This document shows positions 6,153 to 7,197 of a DNA stretch of 7,197 nucleotides, piece after piece (within the stretch, counting starts at the first letter, position 1; every line of letters begins with the position of its first letter). The stretch is taken from NCBI GenBank assembly GCA_002336405.1, contig DDEJ01000094.1, forward strand, positions 10,922-18,118, given 5' to 3'. Source of the stretch: Rhodobacteraceae bacterium UBA1957. GTDB taxonomy: Bacteria > Pseudomonadota > Alphaproteobacteria > Rhodobacterales > Rhodobacteraceae. The translations under genes and the position numbers were made by a program. The notes under the pieces are model-generated. The model was not told where the DNA came from. It was given only the letters and a program-made list of their open reading frames with translations, and did no database searches.

Positions 6153-6215
6153 GGGCCACTGATTAAGCGCGAAGAAGGCAGCCCCGTCGCAGTGCATTTT
6201 CCTTTCGGTGCAAGA

Positions 6216-7055
6216 TCAAGATGCCAGTCCGATCAGGATAGTGCCAAGCGCGACGGTCATCCCAGCCAAAAGACGGCGGGTCTTTGGCCCCTCGCCAAAC
6301 CAGATGACACCGATCAGCGCGGCAAAAACAACTGATGTTTCGCGCAGGGCTGAGACCGCGCCCAAAGGGGCTTCTGTCTTGACATAAAGCACCAGCGCAT
6401 AGGCCGTGGCCGACAGGACACCGCCAATGAATCCAAGCAGGCGGATTTTGACCGGCATCATCCTCAGCCGGGCCCAGCGGGTTTTGAAGATAAAAAGCGC
6501 CACACAGGCCTCGGCAGTGAACAGCCACCCGATATAGCCCATAACATTGTTCGACAGTCTTACCCCGACCCCGTCGACCAGCGAATAAGCCGCCACAATG
6601 ACGGCGACAATAACCGCCGCAATAATTGATATTTTGGGGAGCCCGGTTTTGAAAATACCCTGCGACAGGATCATCACCCCCATCGAAACTGAGAAAATGC
6701 CCAGCCACGCCAAGGCAGGCAGGGTCTCACCGATCCACAGTTGCGCCCCCAGCGCCACCAAGACCGGGGCCAAGCCTCTGGTTATGGGATAGACCAGGCT
6801 TAGGTCTCCCATTCGGTAGGCGAGATTTAAAAAATAATAATATCCCCAATGGATCAGGGTTGAGGCGATGATATAGGGGGCTGCGGCCCATCCGGGCATC
6901 GGTGCCAGCGCCGCTATGGCGATACCCGGCACCATATGACCCAGCGCGATCAGGCCCAGCACTATCGTCTTGTCGCCGGACCCTTTGACCAAAGCATTCC
7001 AGAACGCGTGCAGAAATGCTGCGATCAAAACAATGAAAATGAGCGATAAACTCAT
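6216..7055 (-). CDS. EamA/DMT-family membrane transporter
   Basis: A 279-residue inner-membrane protein with about ten hydrophobic helices arranged as two EamA repeats, roughly 1-131 and 142-277. The duplication is visible in the matching ends of each half: VYPITRGLAPVLVALGAQLWIGE (88-110) and VSALRETSVVFAALIGVIWFGE (234-255), each followed by a closing helix. HAFWNALVKGSGD (16-28) and LAYRMGDLSLVYPITRG (78-94) resemble the subgroup often annotated as phosphonate-utilisation-associated or generic drug/metabolite exporters. Members of the superfamily move small metabolites, usually outward; the substrate cannot be told. The gene converges on the flavoprotein gene with 63 bases between stops and no convincing shared terminator. 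The ATG is the only start in this frame after a stop upstream (TAA, about 7121-7119), but the ribosome site is weak (GAG a few bases before). That start overlaps the TGA of an open frame to the right, which would allow translational coupling. Confidence 0.92.
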   Translation of the reverse strand: MSLSLIFIVLIAAFLHAFWNALVKGSGDKTIVLGLIALGHMVPGIAIAALAPMPGWAAAPYIIASTLIHWGYYYFLNLAYRMGDLSLVYPITRGLAPVLVALGAQLWIGETLPALAWLGIFSVSMGVMILSQGIFKTGLPKISIIAAVIVAVIVAAYSLVDGVGVRLSNNVMGYIGWLFTAEACVALFIFKTRWARLRMMPVKIRLLGFIGGVLSATAYALVLYVKTEAPLGAVSALRETSVVFAALIGVIWFGEGPKTRRLLAGMTVALGTILIGLAS

Positions 7056-7197
7056 GGCGGCTCGCAGGGGAAGACTGCTGCGGGCAGGTGGCCTGTATAA
7101 ACTGCAGACCGACTGCGATTAGTCTCCCTTGGGTAAGATGTGATGTGCAGAACGGCGACTACCGCGGCCAAGGCAGCGAATAGGTCTTCACATTTGT
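7052..7197 (-). CDS. Possible C-terminal end of an upstream gene coupled to the EamA transporter
   Basis: Reading the reverse strand from the right edge, one frame is open for 47 codons and ends at TGA (7054-7052), giving an ATGA overlap with the transporter start. The peptide begins KCEDLFAALAAVVAVLH and ends TGHLPAAVFPCEPP. An ATGA junction together with the transporter's weak ribosome site is what a coupled two-gene operon would show. Forty-seven open codons are, however, not rare by chance, the family is not recognisable, and a second reverse frame is also open for part of this stretch. A promoter-bearing intergenic region is the alternative, though I see only a weak TATACA element there. 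Confidence 0.3.
   Translation of the reverse strand, partial: KCEDLFAALAAVVAVLHITSYPRETNRSRSAVYTGHLPAAVFPCEPP

Noticed and set aside
6153..6215. Bidirectional terminator between the converging flavoprotein and transporter genes
   Set aside because: Only a 4-base TGCA pair (6193-6196 with 6209-6212) can be formed and there is no T-run; not enough to call a terminator.
6163..6708. A 181-codon reverse frame overlapping the transporter
   Set aside because: It lies in a different frame of the same strand as the transporter, is rich in Cys, Gly and Arg, and has no domain; it is a shadow of the transporter gene.

Overview
The window looks like chromosomal DNA from an alphaproteobacterium, most likely a marine member of the Rhodobacterales (Roseobacter group). 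This rests on moderate-to-high GC with mixed third-position use, tight two- to four-base gene junctions, and protein families typical of that group: a carnitine-dehydrogenase-like enzyme, a choline-kinase-like phosphotransferase paired with a GcvT-fused flavin dehydrogenase, and an EamA exporter. The taxonomic placement is inference from protein style; no marker gene is present.

Layout, left to right. Bases 1-168 hold the 3' end of a crotonase (enoyl-CoA hydratase/isomerase) gene. Two bases later begins a 313-residue NAD-dependent 3-hydroxyacyl-CoA dehydrogenase-family protein closest in motif pattern to L-carnitine 3-dehydrogenase (171-1112). A 262-base gap (1113-1374) carries nested inverted repeats just after that gene and a 10-base direct repeat. 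Then comes an exported protein of 325 residues (1375-2352) that I read as an unrecognised N-terminal domain, a short coiled coil, and a C-terminal FliL-like domain; there are no flagellar genes nearby. A 465-base gap (2353-2817) follows, holding a doubtful 61-codon reverse-strand ORF, a perfect TATAAT hexamer and an 8-base palindrome. A two-gene operon follows: a choline/aminoglycoside-kinase-like phosphotransferase (2818-3711) overlapping by ATGA an 814-residue dimethylglycine/sarcosine dehydrogenase-like flavoprotein (3708-6152). Finally, converging from the right, there is a 10-helix EamA/DMT transporter (7055 to 6216), possibly translationally coupled to an open frame that runs in from the right edge.

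Functionally, three of the confident genes fit catabolism of methylated amines or their acyl-CoA relatives. Carnitine-type oxidation leads to glycine betaine, which is demethylated to dimethylglycine, the substrate class of the large flavoprotein, whose GcvT domain would pass one-carbon units to tetrahydrofolate. The kinase partner is conserved-looking but its substrate is unknown. The link between the left block and the kinase/flavoprotein operon is inference: they are about 1.7 kb apart and separated by the unrelated exported protein. I see no mobile element, CRISPR array, tRNA or rRNA. The two items I consider most worth a second look are the secreted FliL-like protein and the kinase-flavoprotein pair.
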